Below are positions 1-8,358 of a DNA stretch of 64,000 nucleotides, one piece after another. The translations under genes were made by a program, and so were the position numbers. Positions within the stretch are counted from its first letter, which is position 1; each line of letters starts with the position of its first letter. A model generated the notes under the pieces. The model did no database searches and was not told where the DNA came from. It saw only the letters and a program-made list of their open reading frames with translations. The stretch lies in NCBI GenBank assembly GCA_041494245.1, contig JBGQAK010000001.1:288913-352912 (forward strand). Direction: 5' to 3'. The stretch is from RBG-13-68-16 sp041494245. GTDB taxonomy: Bacteria > Acidobacteriota > Thermoanaerobaculia > Thermoanaerobaculales > Thermoanaerobaculaceae.

Positions 1-573
1 TGCCAGCTCGGCGCGCCGAAGGCGCTGCGCAACCTGGAGGAGCTGGCCGACGATCGAAATGACGCACAGGCGTGCCGGACCGTTTCGCAGCCCCGGCGCG
101 GCGGCCATCATCGCACGTGCGAGCTCGCCGTGCACCGGCTCCACAACCTCGGTGAGGAACAGTTCGCGGGGCAGCTGTGGGTCCAGCATTTCCCGGGAGA
201 TCAACTCGAGGAGGTGGTGGCCCCGGCCCTGATCCATGAGGGACGCCAGAAACGCGTCGGCGAACGCCTCGATGAGCTGCTCGAGCGTGGCCGGGCTCCC
301 CGTCCGCGCCATAGTGTCGCGGATGCTGGCCACGCGCTGCTGCCGCATCGCCGCCAAGCGGCGGCGGAAGACCTCCTGGTAGAGATTGAGCTTGCTTCCG
401 AAGTGGTAGTTGACGGCCGCCAGGTTGCACCCCGCGGCTGCGGTGACGTCGCGCACCGAGGTCATCGCGAACCCCCGCCGCGCGAACAGTCTCTCGGCGG
501 CCTCCACGAGGCGCTCGCGGGTCTGGGCGCCGAGCTCAGACTGTGAGATGTGGTGTTGCGCGACGGCAGTCAT
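1..573 (-). CDS. TetR/AcrR-family transcriptional regulator (3' end beyond window)
   Basis: Reading the minus strand from the ATG at 573 gives 191 codons that stay open to the left edge, so the C-terminus is missing. The N-terminus (about residues 10-60) is a classic TetR helix-turn-helix: TRERLVEAAERLFARRGFA, then TSVRDVTAAAGCNLAAVNYHFGSK. The recognition-helix motif AAVNYHFGSK resembles the CerR/CecR-like (DUF1956) branch. The rest is a helical ligand-binding domain. These proteins are usually ligand-released repressors acting on nearby efflux or catabolic genes; the ligand here is unknown. A promoter and a palindromic operator candidate lie just upstream, which suggests autorepression. Family assignment is secure; the target is inferred. 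Confidence 0.9.
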   Translation of the reverse strand, partial: MTAVAQHHISQSELGAQTRERLVEAAERLFARRGFAMTSVRDVTAAAGCNLAAVNYHFGSKLNLYQEVFRRRLAAMRQQRVASIRDTMARTGSPATLEQLIEAFADAFLASLMDQGRGHHLLELISREMLDPQLPRELFLTEVVEPVHGELARAMMAAAPGLRNGPARLCVISIVGQLLQVAQRLRRAELA

Positions 574-599
574 AGGGGAACCAACATACGCTCCAAGCG

Positions 600-629
600 A
601 CCATATCAAACAAGTGTATGAGACGTCAA
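600..629 (-). promoter_or_regulatory. sigma70-like promoter of the TetR gene with operator-like palindrome
   Basis: On the minus strand a -35 box TTGACG (624-629) and a -10 box TATGGT (600-605) are separated by 18 nt. The spacer contains a 16-bp imperfect palindrome at 606-621 of the form TCAwACAnnTGTwTGA. A repressor bound there would cover the promoter, fitting TetR autoregulation. The surrounding stretch (about 580-660) is clearly more AT-rich than its flanks. The boxes are seen directly; their function is inferred. Confidence 0.45.
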
Positions 630-734
630 TCACCCTGTGGAAAAATATGCGGAGGCCGGCAACGGCGGTGGATAACCCAAGGTGTCAAAACGACGTCGGT
701 TAGGGTGGCCGCTCGGCGGCGCCCGAGCCGCAGT

Positions 735-2012
735 TCAGAACTTCTCTAGCCTTATCCCAAACTCCTTCAACACGTTACCCTGAACTGTCAGTGGCAGCGT
801 GTAGAGCCCGTCGCGGGTCAGGAACGGCGTGCCCTCGTAGTACTCGTCGGTGTAGATGATGGTCATCGCTCGCAGCGGGTTCTCCTCGGGGGCGGCCTGC
901 AGCCGCACCGTGCTCCGCAGGCCCATGCGGAGCATCGCCTCCCAGTCCTGCAGCTCCACGGCTCTCGCCGACTTGTCGCGCTTGGTCTCAAAGTTGGGCA
1001 TGATGCCGGGCCAGAACTGCAGTGAGGGGTCCAGCACCCCCCACCTGGCGAGGGCGGCCATCTCCTTGGCGGCCTGCGCGTAGAGCCCCTCGAACAGCGG
1101 CACCCAGTCGCTCAGACGGTGGACATCGTCGCGCGGGTAAACCGGGCAGAACGAGGTGAGGGCGGCGGCGTTCTCCCCGAACGCTGCCACCAGGTCGGCG
1201 TCGAACGTCGTGCCCCCCCAGAACACCACGTCCAGGACCAGGGCGGGGCGTCCCAACCCCCTGCGGTGGAAGAGCCCGGCCAGCTCATCGTTGAGGACGC
1301 GCCTGACCGCCGCGAAGCCGGGCGCGTCGCGGAGGGCGCGGGCGATGTAGATGCCGATCACCGGCCTCGGCATGCCCGTGTCGTCCACCACCAGCCGACC
1401 GTCCTGGGTCTGCAGGAACAGATAGTCGTCCTGGTTCTTCTTGACGACCTCGTCGGCGATCCATGCGAAGTCGTCGAGGAGCTGACGGCGCAGCCGGGGG
1501 TCGCGCACGTCCAATTCGTCGGTGCTGAGGCGGTTTTTCCAATAGGAGCGGATGGCGGTGTCGTAGTAGATGAAGAACTTCATCCCTGCGCTCCCCACCA
1601 GGGGGAGGATCTTCATGAGGTTCTCCGCCTGGTACGCGGTCGGGAGCGGCGAGCCGTCGGGGCGCCGCTCGCCGGGGAGTCCGGTGAGGACGCCGGCGAT
1701 CACGTCCACCCCGTTTGGGCGCAGCTTGGAGAAGTAGGCACGGTAGTACTCGGTGTCGTCCGAGCTGAACGGCTCCAAGGGCTGCACCGAGGCGTCCTTG
1801 AAGCTGTCGTGGGTGTACCAGGTGTAGAGCGTGTGCACGATGAGGGGGTCCGCAGCCGTGATCGGCGCCACCTTGCGGAGGGTCTTCCCCTGCGACCCCG
1901 CCTCCGGCTCGGCGGCGAGCCCTGGGAGGAGGAGTGCGACCCACGCGAGCAGCGCGAGCAGGGCGGCTCGCCCCGCCGCTCCAGCGTCCGTCGCAGGGTG
2001 TCGGGTCCTCAT
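735..2012 (-). CDS. exported protein of unknown function, possibly a TIM-barrel glycosidase-like fold
   Basis: A 425-residue protein. I place the start at the ATG at 2012 because it gives a proper signal peptide (MRTRHPATDAG, then a Leu/Ala-rich core ending LLLPGLAAEPEAG). The frame is open further upstream but that extension does not look like a leader. The mature part begins with a repeated aromatic pattern (VHTLYTWYTHDSF, DTEYYRAYFSKL, MKFFIYYDTAIRSYW) and has FWGGTTFDAD in the middle and TIIYTDEYYEGTPFL near the end. This loosely recalls GH99/GH71-like barrels such as WbsX-type proteins, but I cannot point to catalytic residues. It is probably periplasmic or extracellular. No neighbour is in an obvious operon with it. 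Confidence 0.6.
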   Translation of the reverse strand: MRTRHPATDAGAAGRAALLALLAWVALLLPGLAAEPEAGSQGKTLRKVAPITAADPLIVHTLYTWYTHDSFKDASVQPLEPFSSDDTEYYRAYFSKLRPNGVDVIAGVLTGLPGERRPDGSPLPTAYQAENLMKILPLVGSAGMKFFIYYDTAIRSYWKNRLSTDELDVRDPRLRRQLLDDFAWIADEVVKKNQDDYLFLQTQDGRLVVDDTGMPRPVIGIYIARALRDAPGFAAVRRVLNDELAGLFHRRGLGRPALVLDVVFWGGTTFDADLVAAFGENAAALTSFCPVYPRDDVHRLSDWVPLFEGLYAQAAKEMAALARWGVLDPSLQFWPGIMPNFETKRDKSARAVELQDWEAMLRMGLRSTVRLQAAPEENPLRAMTIIYTDEYYEGTPFLTRDGLYTLPLTVQGNVLKEFGIRLEKF

Positions 2013-2140
2013 GGCTGTCCGACGTGCAACGCCGATGCCACCCGCGAGAGTGCCGGGACAATGGATCTCACGCGGATCCGCAGCGCCAGCACGCTCTTTC
2101 ATCCGCCACTGTCCTCTCCGGGGGACGCTCCCGGTTGTGT

Positions 2141-3442
2141 TCAGGCGACCTCCAGCCTTCGCACGAGCAGCGAGGGGGTGGTCACGGCGCCGGCGAGGGA
2201 AAAGCTCTCGGAGTCGCCCCCGGTGGCGGCGAGCCCTCGCAGGAGACGGGGGAACGAGCCGCGCAGCTCCACGAGCGCGTGGGGGGAGGTGGGCCGTCCG
2301 TTGCGAACCCCCACCGCCGCAGCGCGCAGCGCGAAACGCCCGCTGGCCGGGTCCACGCGCACCGGGCCGGCGGGGACGGCGAGGTAGAAGCCGGTGTCCA
2401 AGAGGCGCAGCAGCTCCGGCTGGCTGACCGCGGTCTCAGCGAGGACCACCAGGTTGGCGGGGCCCGGCGCGGGCGGATGACGGTACGATGGGCGCACCGC
2501 CCCTCCCGGCTGGAGGCCGGTCCTTTGCGAGAGCTCCCAGGTGGCGAAGCGCTCGCGCAAGCGCCCGCCGGAGGCCAGCACGAGGCGGCGTGCCGGTAGC
2601 CCCTCGCCGTCCCAGGGGAGGGGGAGCAGGCCGGTGGGTCCAGGGCGCTCGTCCACCAGGTGCCACGCTGGCGCAACCCGGATACGGGCCCAGGCGTCAT
2701 CGGCGGGTTCGTGCGCCAGGTGCTGGGCGAGCGCCACCACGAGCGGCGCGGCCACCGCCGGGGACAGCAACACGTCCGCGAGCTGCCGCTCCGGCGCGCC
2801 ACCAGTGGTCGCGAGGAGCGAGGCCTCGACGGCGCGCCGTGTCAGCTCGTCAGGCCGGAGGTCGGCGAGGGTAGGAGCGGCGAAGTGAAAGTGCCGCCAG
2901 GGTCCTTCGGGCGGGGCCACCAGCAGCTCCACGACGGAGCCCCCGGCGTGCGCCCTGGCGTGGAAACCCTCGCCGGTCGCGAGCGCGGCCGTGGAGGTGC
3001 CGGTGAGGAGCCGCACCTGGACGAGCACCGCTCGGCCGGGGGCGGCCGCGAACGCCTTCGCCAGCTCCTGGGCGAACGTCTCCTGGGCGGCGGGGTCGGC
3101 GGCGGGGTGTTCGAGCGCGCTCCCGGAGCTCCCGAGGAGCGTGCGCGGGGGCAACGGGTCGGGCGCGGGCAGGAGGCCGTCCAGGGCCGCCAGGGCGGCC
3201 TGCCGCCCGGCGCGCGCCGCGCCGCCCGCCGCGGCGGCGAAGCCGGCCCGGCCGCCACCGCTGACCCGGCAGGCCACGCCCAGCTCCCGTGTGGTGCGGC
3301 GCTCCAGCACCCCGTCCTGGGCCCGGACGAGGTGGGCGCTCTCCCCGAGGCGGGCGAAGACCTCGAAGCGCACGCCGTGGCGGGCGAGCTCCTCGGAAGC
3401 GCCCTGCAGCGCCGGCAGGAGGCGGTCCGGGGTGCGACTCAC
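2141..3442 (-). CDS. pmbA: TldE/PmbA-like protein (non-catalytic partner of TldD-like protein)
   Basis: A 433-residue protein of the TldD/PmbA (U62) family. The best start is the GTG at 3442, which overlaps the stop of the upstream TldD-like gene as GTGA; the open frame upstream is only the overlap. The C-terminal half carries the PmbA pattern: PSYRHPPAPGPANLVVLAE, then LLRLLDTGFYLAV and the ending FSLAGAVTTPSLLVRRLEVA. It lacks a HExxH metal site, as expected for TldE/PmbA. In characterised systems TldD and TldE form a heterodimeric metalloprotease acting on unstructured peptides such as microcins and CcdA. The N-terminal half is Ala/Arg-rich and diverged, so the identity rests mainly on the C-terminal half and the gene pairing. 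Confidence 0.75.
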   Translation of the reverse strand: MSRTPDRLLPALQGASEELARHGVRFEVFARLGESAHLVRAQDGVLERRTTRELGVACRVSGGGRAGFAAAAGGAARAGRQAALAALDGLLPAPDPLPPRTLLGSSGSALEHPAADPAAQETFAQELAKAFAAAPGRAVLVQVRLLTGTSTAALATGEGFHARAHAGGSVVELLVAPPEGPWRHFHFAAPTLADLRPDELTRRAVEASLLATTGGAPERQLADVLLSPAVAAPLVVALAQHLAHEPADDAWARIRVAPAWHLVDERPGPTGLLPLPWDGEGLPARRLVLASGGRLRERFATWELSQRTGLQPGGAVRPSYRHPPAPGPANLVVLAETAVSQPELLRLLDTGFYLAVPAGPVRVDPASGRFALRAAAVGVRNGRPTSPHALVELRGSFPRLLRGLAATGGDSESFSLAGAVTTPSLLVRRLEVA

Positions 3443-4662
3443 CGGACCTCCACGCCGGCCACCAGCAGCCAGGGCGCGACCGCGCCGGTCGCGACGACCT
3501 CGCCCTCCTTGGCGCACCACCCCGGCTCCGCCACCGGGAGCGTCGGACCGGCGGCGGCGAGCATCCCGGCCCGCAGCGCCTCGAGCGTCCCGACCAGGGT
3601 GAACGGCGCGAGAGGACGATGACGCTCCCCGCGGCGCAGCGCGTAGGCGTCGCGCACCTGCAGGAGGATCGCGCCGGAGGCGGGCTCGAGCGTGCCGGAG
3701 GAGAGCGTCACCACCTCGATCGCCGCCTCGTTTCGCGGTGGGTGGGGCAGGGGGTCAGCGGCGGTGGTCACCAGGTTCGAGACGCGCGGCCGGGGGCGGG
3801 TGTGGATGCCTGCACGGCGGGCGTTGCCCGGTTCGACCCCGAGCGCGGGAGCGGTCTCGCGGTCGGCGAGCGCGCCCACCAGCGTCCCCTCGGCAAGCAG
3901 CCGGCGCGGTTTCGCGGCACACCCCTCGTCGTCGGCGGAGAAGCCGCCAGGCAGGTCGGTGCGGGTGGGGTCGTCGCTTACCGAGAGCGGAAGGGCGAGG
4001 ATGCGGTCACCCTGCCTCCCGCGCCAGGGGGAGGCGCCACGCAGCAGCAGGTCGCCCTCGAGGGGGTGCCCGACCAGCTCGTGCATCAGCACGGCCGCGG
4101 CAGCGGGGGCGAGGAGAACGCTCGGCTTGCCGGGGCGCGGCTGGACAGGGGGGTGCTCGGGTGACGGGTCCTCCCGGGGTGCGAGCGGCGGCCACACGGT
4201 GAGGGCGCGGTGCCCGTCGAGGAACGTGATCTCGGCGAGATCGGGGCGGTGCAGCGGCACCGCGTTGCCCTCGGCCAGCACCGCCGCCCAGCTCCACCGC
4301 CAGCGCACGCTGCTCCACCCCGCCGGGAGCTCGGGAAGGGCGTCCTCCAGGTGTGGCGGCTCGGGGAACGCCGGCGCCGAGAACGCCGGCAGCTCGCGCG
4401 CCGTGACGCCGAGCAGCTCGGAGAGCGCCGACCGCTCCAGGCCGTCGCCCGAGACGAGCCGGTGGTCACGGCGCACCGCCGCGCCCTCGCGCAGCAGCGC
4501 CTCGCGGGCGAGGACCCGGCCCCCGGCGAGCCGCCAGCACACCTCGGCGCGGCGCTCGATGAAGACGTCCACGAGCCCCGCGATGCGGGTGCGCGCGACC
4601 GCGGTCGCGAGCTCGGCGAGGCCGGAGGTGGCATCCCTGACCATGATCCGTCGTGATAGCAT
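3439..4662 (-). CDS. tldD: TldD-like metalloprotease (catalytic subunit)
   Basis: A 407-residue U62 family protein with the signature HELVGHPLEGD (H194, E195, H199, E202), matching the TldD HExxxH...E zinc site. The C-terminal Cys motif GWCAKEGEV corresponds to the conserved TldD Cys ligand region. It has no signal peptide, so it is cytoplasmic. It is about 70 residues shorter than E. coli TldD, the deficit lying before the metal motif. It is translationally coupled (GTGA) to the downstream TldE-like gene, implying an equimolar heterodimer. The start could be the ATG at 4662 (weak GGAAAG upstream) or the ATG at 4644. It is divergent from the acyl-CoA carboxylase operon. Confidence 0.85.
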   Translation of the reverse strand: MLSRRIMVRDATSGLAELATAVARTRIAGLVDVFIERRAEVCWRLAGGRVLAREALLREGAAVRRDHRLVSGDGLERSALSELLGVTARELPAFSAPAFPEPPHLEDALPELPAGWSSVRWRWSWAAVLAEGNAVPLHRPDLAEITFLDGHRALTVWPPLAPREDPSPEHPPVQPRPGKPSVLLAPAAAAVLMHELVGHPLEGDLLLRGASPWRGRQGDRILALPLSVSDDPTRTDLPGGFSADDEGCAAKPRRLLAEGTLVGALADRETAPALGVEPGNARRAGIHTRPRPRVSNLVTTAADPLPHPPRNEAAIEVVTLSSGTLEPASGAILLQVRDAYALRRGERHRPLAPFTLVGTLEALRAGMLAAAGPTLPVAEPGWCAKEGEVVATGAVAPWLLVAGVEVR

Positions 4663-4665
4663 AAT
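4637..4665 (+). promoter_or_regulatory. putative promoter of the acyl-CoA carboxylase operon
   Basis: CTGACC (4637-4642) and CATAAT (4660-4665) are separated by 17 nt, in the only AT-leaning patch between the divergent TldD-like and carboxyltransferase genes. The predicted leader is about 30 nt. It overlaps the 5' end of the TldD-like gene. Confidence 0.35.
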
Positions 4666-4703
4666 TCGCTTTCCGGCGCGGCCGGACAGGGCGGGGAGTC
4701 ACG

Positions 4704-6251
4704 GTGGGCGAGGACGTTCGCAAGCGTCTGCAGGAGCTGGAGTCGGCGAGCCTCGAGGGCGGCGGCAAGGAGCGCATCTCAAAGCAGCACCAGGCGGGCA
4801 AGCTGACGGCCCGCGAGCGCCTCGACCTGCTCCTTGACCCCGGCTCGTTCGAAGAGGTGGACCGCCTGGTCATGCACCGCAGCCACGACTTCGGGATGGA
4901 GAGGCAGCGCATCCCGGGGGACGGCGTCCTCACCGGGTTCGGCCGCATCGAGGGGCGCTCGGTGGCCGTCTTCGCGCAGGACTTCACGGTGTTCGGGGGC
5001 TCGCTCTCCGAGGCGCACGCCGAGAAGGTGTGCAAGATCATGGACCTCGCGCTCAAGTTCGGGATCCCGATCATCGGGCTCAACGACTCGGGCGGGGCGC
5101 GCATCCAGGAGGGGGTCGTCTCGCTCGCCGGCTACGCGGACATCTTCCTGCGCAACACGATCGCCTCGGGGGTGGTGCCGCAGATCTCGGCGATCCTGGG
5201 GCCGTGCGCAGGCGGCGCCGTTTACTCCCCCGCCATCACCGACTTCGTGTTCATGACAAAGAGCACCAGCTATATGTTCGTCACCGGGCCCGAGGTCATC
5301 CGCACGGTCACCCACGAGGACGTGACCATGGAGAAGCTGGGGGGCGCGGGCACGCACAGCCAGCTCTCCGGCGTCGCGCACTTCGCCTGCGAGGACGACA
5401 TGGACACGTTGGGGGGGGTCCGGCGCCTGCTCGGCTTCCTCCCGTTGAACAACGCCGCCGATCCTCCGGTGCGCGCCACCTCCGACCCGCCCGACCGCGA
5501 GGACGAGGCGCTCGACCGCCTGATTCCCGAGGACCCCAACAAGCCGTACGACATCAAGGAGCTCGTCCGCACCCTGGCGGACGAGGGAGAATTCCTGGAG
5601 GTCCACGCTCACTTCGCGCGCAACATCGTGGTCGGTTTCGTGCGCCTGGCCGGGCGCCCGGTGGGGGCGGTGGCGAGCCAGCCGGCGCACCTCGCGGGGG
5701 TGCTGGACATCAACGCCTCGGTGAAGGGGGCGCGTTTCGTGCGCTTCTGCGACGCCTTCAACGTGCCACTTCTGATCCTCGAGGACGTTCCCGGGTTCCT
5801 GCCGGGCGTGGAGCAGGAGCACGGCGGCATCATCCGGCACGGCGCCAAGCTGCTGTTTGCCCTCGCCGAGGCCACCGTCCCCAAGGTCACGGTGATCACC
5901 CGCAAGGCGTACGGCGGAGCGTACTGCGTCATGGGCTCCAAGCACATCCGCACCGACTTCAACTTCGCGTTTCCGACGGCCGAGATCGCGGTCATGGGCC
6001 CGCAGGGCGCGGTGAACATCCTCTACAAACGGGAGATCGAGAAGGCCGCCGACCCCGAGGCGCGGCGCGCCGAGCTCGTCCGCGACTACGTCGCCAAGTT
6101 CGCCAACCCCCTCGTCGCAGCGGAGCGGGGCTACGTGGACGCGGTGATCCAACCAAGAACCACCCGCCGTCGCGTGATCACGGCGCTGCAGCTCGCCGTC
6201 AACAAGCGCGACTGGATGCCCCCGAAGAAGCACGGGAACATCCCGCTCTGA
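4704..6251 (+). CDS. pccB: acyl-CoA carboxylase, carboxyltransferase (beta) subunit, PccB/MmdA type
   Basis: A 515-residue carboxyltransferase of the PccB/MmdA family at the usual length, starting at GTG 4704. The two crotonase-fold halves are evident. The N-terminal half has GKLTARERLDLLLDPGSF and NDSGGARIQEGV, with the oxyanion region GPCAGGAVYSPA. The C-terminal half has QPAHLAGVLDINASVKGARF, the loop DVPGFLPGVEQEHGGIIRHGA, and KAYGGAYCVMGSK. It transfers carboxyl from carboxybiotin to an acyl-CoA, most often propionyl-CoA. It is the first gene of an operon with biotin carboxylase (3-nt gap) and a biotin carrier. Exact acyl specificity (propionyl, acetyl or methylcrotonyl) cannot be fixed from sequence alone, but the motifs fit propionyl-CoA carboxylase best. 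Confidence 0.93.
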   Translation: MGEDVRKRLQELESASLEGGGKERISKQHQAGKLTARERLDLLLDPGSFEEVDRLVMHRSHDFGMERQRIPGDGVLTGFGRIEGRSVAVFAQDFTVFGGSLSEAHAEKVCKIMDLALKFGIPIIGLNDSGGARIQEGVVSLAGYADIFLRNTIASGVVPQISAILGPCAGGAVYSPAITDFVFMTKSTSYMFVTGPEVIRTVTHEDVTMEKLGGAGTHSQLSGVAHFACEDDMDTLGGVRRLLGFLPLNNAADPPVRATSDPPDREDEALDRLIPEDPNKPYDIKELVRTLADEGEFLEVHAHFARNIVVGFVRLAGRPVGAVASQPAHLAGVLDINASVKGARFVRFCDAFNVPLLILEDVPGFLPGVEQEHGGIIRHGAKLLFALAEATVPKVTVITRKAYGGAYCVMGSKHIRTDFNFAFPTAEIAVMGPQGAVNILYKREIEKAADPEARRAELVRDYVAKFANPLVAAERGYVDAVIQPRTTRRRVITALQLAVNKRDWMPPKKHGNIPL

Positions 6252-6254
6252 CCG

Positions 6255-7775
6255 ATGCGCATCCTCATCGCCAACCGGGGGGAGATCGCGGTGCGGCTGG
6301 TGCGCGCCTGCCGCGAGCTCGGGCACGAGAGCGTCGGCGTCTACTCCGACGTCGACCGCACGCAGCCCCACGTGCTGGCGGCCGACCTCGCGGTGCGCAT
6401 CGGCCCTGCGCCGGCGCGCGAGTCGTACCTGAACCAGGACACCATCATCGCGGCCGCGCGCTCCACCGGCGCGGGCGCGGTGCACCCCGGCTACGGCTTT
6501 CTCGCCGAGAACGCCGGGTTCGCGAAGCTGGTCGAGGCCTCCGGTCTGATCTGGATCGGCCCGCCGCCCGACGTGATCGAGCTGCTGGGCTCCAAGACCG
6601 CGGCCCGCGAGGTGGCGCGCAGCGTCGGGGTGCCGGTGGTGCCGGGCAGCGACGCCCTCCCCGACGCCGCGGCCGCGCGTGCGTTCGCGGCCGAGGTCGG
6701 CTACCCGGTCCTGCTCAAGGCGGTGGGTGGCGGTGGCGGCAAGGGGATGCGCATCGCGCGCTCGGACGCCGAGGTGGAGGAGGCGTTCGCCCGCGCTGCC
6801 TCCGAGGGGAAGGCGTTCTTCGCCGACGCCCGCGTCTACGCCGAGAAGCTGATCGAGCGCCCGCGCCACATCGAGGTGCAGATCCTCGGGGACCGCCACG
6901 GCAACCTGGTGCACGTGGGCGAGCGCGAGTGCTCGCTCCAGCGCCGCCACCAGAAGGTGTTCGAGGAGTGCCCCTCGGTGGCGGTGGACGCCGCGCTGCG
7001 CGCGCGCCTGGGCGCCGCCGCGCTGGCGGTGGCTGGCACCGTGGGATACCGCTCCGCCGGCACGGTGGAGTTCCTGCTCGCCCCCTCGGGGGAGTTCTTC
7101 TTCCTCGAGGTCAACACTCGGCTGCAGGTTGAGCACCCGATCACCGAGGCGGTGTACGGGGTGGACCTGGCGCAGCTCATGATCCGCGAGGCGCTCGGGG
7201 AGGCGCTCCCCCTGCGTCAGGGCGACCTCGCCCCCCGCGGGCACGCCCTCGAGTGCCGGGTGTATGCCGAGGACCCGCTGCGCGGCTTCGCGCCCTCGCC
7301 GGGGACGATCCACCACCTTGAGCGCCCCGACGGCCCCGGCGTGCGTGTGGAGAGCGGCGTGCGCGAGGGGTCGGTGGTGCCGCTCGACTACGACCCGATC
7401 CTCGCCAAGCTGGTGGTGTGGGCGGAGGACAGGCCCGCCGCCCTGCGCCGGCTGCGGCGCGCCCTCACCGAGTACCGCATCGCAGGGATCGCCACCACGT
7501 TGCCGCTCTTCCGCCTCCTCCTGGACGTTCCGGAGTTCACCGCCGGCGAGCTGCACACCGGGTTGCTGGACGAGCTGCTCTCCCGGGGCCCCGTGCAGAG
7601 CCTGGAAGCGGCGGGGGACCCGGCGCTCGAGGAGGCCGCCATCGTAGCCGCCGCGTGCCTGGCCGCGGAGGAGGCGGAGCACCTTCCGCGCGACGGGTTC
7701 GAGAGCGCCGAGCGCGAGGGACGCGAGTGGCGCCTGGTCGGACGCTCGCAGCTCCACGGAAGGGGCCCGCGATGA
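6255..7775 (+). CDS. accC: biotin carboxylase subunit of acyl-CoA carboxylase
   Basis: A 506-residue ATP-grasp biotin carboxylase. It carries out ATP-dependent carboxylation of carrier-bound biotin. Motifs in order: ILIANRGEIAVRLVRAC at the N-terminus, HPGYGFLAENA, the ATP-binding glycine loop KAVGGGGGKGMRIA, RHIEVQILGDRHGN, ERECSLQRRHQKVFEE, and the metal/catalytic strand EVNTRLQVEHPITEAVYGVDL. It is about 50 residues longer than stand-alone AccC, with a C-terminal Glu/Ala-rich tail resembling the start of a PccA-type alpha chain. It lies 3 nt after the carboxyltransferase and 61 nt before the carrier. The short dispersed repeat at 7791-7813 sits in that second gap. Confidence 0.95.
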   Translation: MRILIANRGEIAVRLVRACRELGHESVGVYSDVDRTQPHVLAADLAVRIGPAPARESYLNQDTIIAAARSTGAGAVHPGYGFLAENAGFAKLVEASGLIWIGPPPDVIELLGSKTAAREVARSVGVPVVPGSDALPDAAAARAFAAEVGYPVLLKAVGGGGGKGMRIARSDAEVEEAFARAASEGKAFFADARVYAEKLIERPRHIEVQILGDRHGNLVHVGERECSLQRRHQKVFEECPSVAVDAALRARLGAAALAVAGTVGYRSAGTVEFLLAPSGEFFFLEVNTRLQVEHPITEAVYGVDLAQLMIREALGEALPLRQGDLAPRGHALECRVYAEDPLRGFAPSPGTIHHLERPDGPGVRVESGVREGSVVPLDYDPILAKLVVWAEDRPAALRRLRRALTEYRIAGIATTLPLFRLLLDVPEFTAGELHTGLLDELLSRGPVQSLEAAGDPALEEAAIVAAACLAAEEAEHLPRDGFESAEREGREWRLVGRSQLHGRGPR

Positions 7776-7790
7776 CGAGGTTCCGCCTTT

Positions 7791-7813
7791 CCTGTGCCCT
7801 GGGTCCTGTGCCC
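7791..7813. repeat. short dispersed 23-bp repeat, copy 1
   Basis: CCTGTGCCCTG followed by GGTCCTGTGCCC. It matches the reverse complement of 13537-13559 at about 19 of 23 positions, and a looser copy lies at about 52013-52037. All three are at gene 3' ends or in gene gaps. Seen directly; origin unknown. Confidence 0.45.
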
Positions 7814-7836
7814 TTCGCCCTACCTGGGGGGTGGGC

Positions 7837-8337
7837 ATGAGGTGGTGGGTGATGCGGGACGGTCGCCAGGCGGAGGTGAGCGTCCGGCGGGTCGGGAACG
7901 CCTGGGAGGTCACCGTCGAGGGCAACATCCACCGCGTCGAGATGCTGCCGATCCACGCCGGGATGTCCGCACTGTTCAGGCCGGATGGACGCAATTACGC
8001 GGTCGCGAGCCAGCGCCTGGCGCGCAACCACTGGCGGGTGTCGCTGGCGCAGCGCCACTTCGAGGTGCGGCTGCACGACCCGCTCGAGCGCGCGGTGAGC
8101 GGCAGCGCCGCGGCCCACGCCGGGCCGCACGAGGTGTGCGCCCCGATCCCCGGACGGGTGGTGAGCGTGGCGGTGGCCGAGGGGGACGCGGTCCGGGCCG
8201 GGCAACCCCTGCTCGTGCTTGAGGCGATGAAGATGGAGAACCAGATCTCCGCCGAGGGGCCCGGGAAGGTAGAACGTGTGCTGGTCGTGCCGGGGGAGAC
8301 CGTGGATGGCGGCCAGGTCCTGGTGGTCGTGCAGTGA
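7837..8337 (+). CDS. accB: biotin carboxyl carrier protein of acyl-CoA carboxylase
   Basis: A 166-residue protein ending in a biotinyl domain (about residues 95-166) with the canonical EAMKMEN site; the biotinylated lysine is K132. The N-terminal 90 residues form a beta-rich segment (WWVMRDGRQAEVSV, AWEVTVEGNIHRVEML) like the BT domain between biotin carboxylase and carrier in propionyl/methylcrotonyl-CoA carboxylase alpha chains. The ATG at 7837 is preferred because GGGGGG at 7826-7831 lies 5 nt upstream; the GTG at 7831 would overlap it. With the upstream gene it equals a PccA alpha subunit split in two (506 + 166 residues). The gene is convergent with, and 21 nt from, the AttH-like gene. 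Confidence 0.93.
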   Translation: MRWWVMRDGRQAEVSVRRVGNAWEVTVEGNIHRVEMLPIHAGMSALFRPDGRNYAVASQRLARNHWRVSLAQRHFEVRLHDPLERAVSGSAAAHAGPHEVCAPIPGRVVSVAVAEGDAVRAGQPLLVLEAMKMENQISAEGPGKVERVLVVPGETVDGGQVLVVVQ

Positions 8338-8358
8338 CCAGTTAATTGAGACTTTGTA

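Noticed and set aside
4779..7994. Very long minus-strand open frame (over 1000 codons) opposite the carboxylase operon
   Set aside because: Its product is His/Arg/Glu-rich with no domain, and it mirrors strongly conserved plus-strand genes. It is an antisense shadow caused by high GC.
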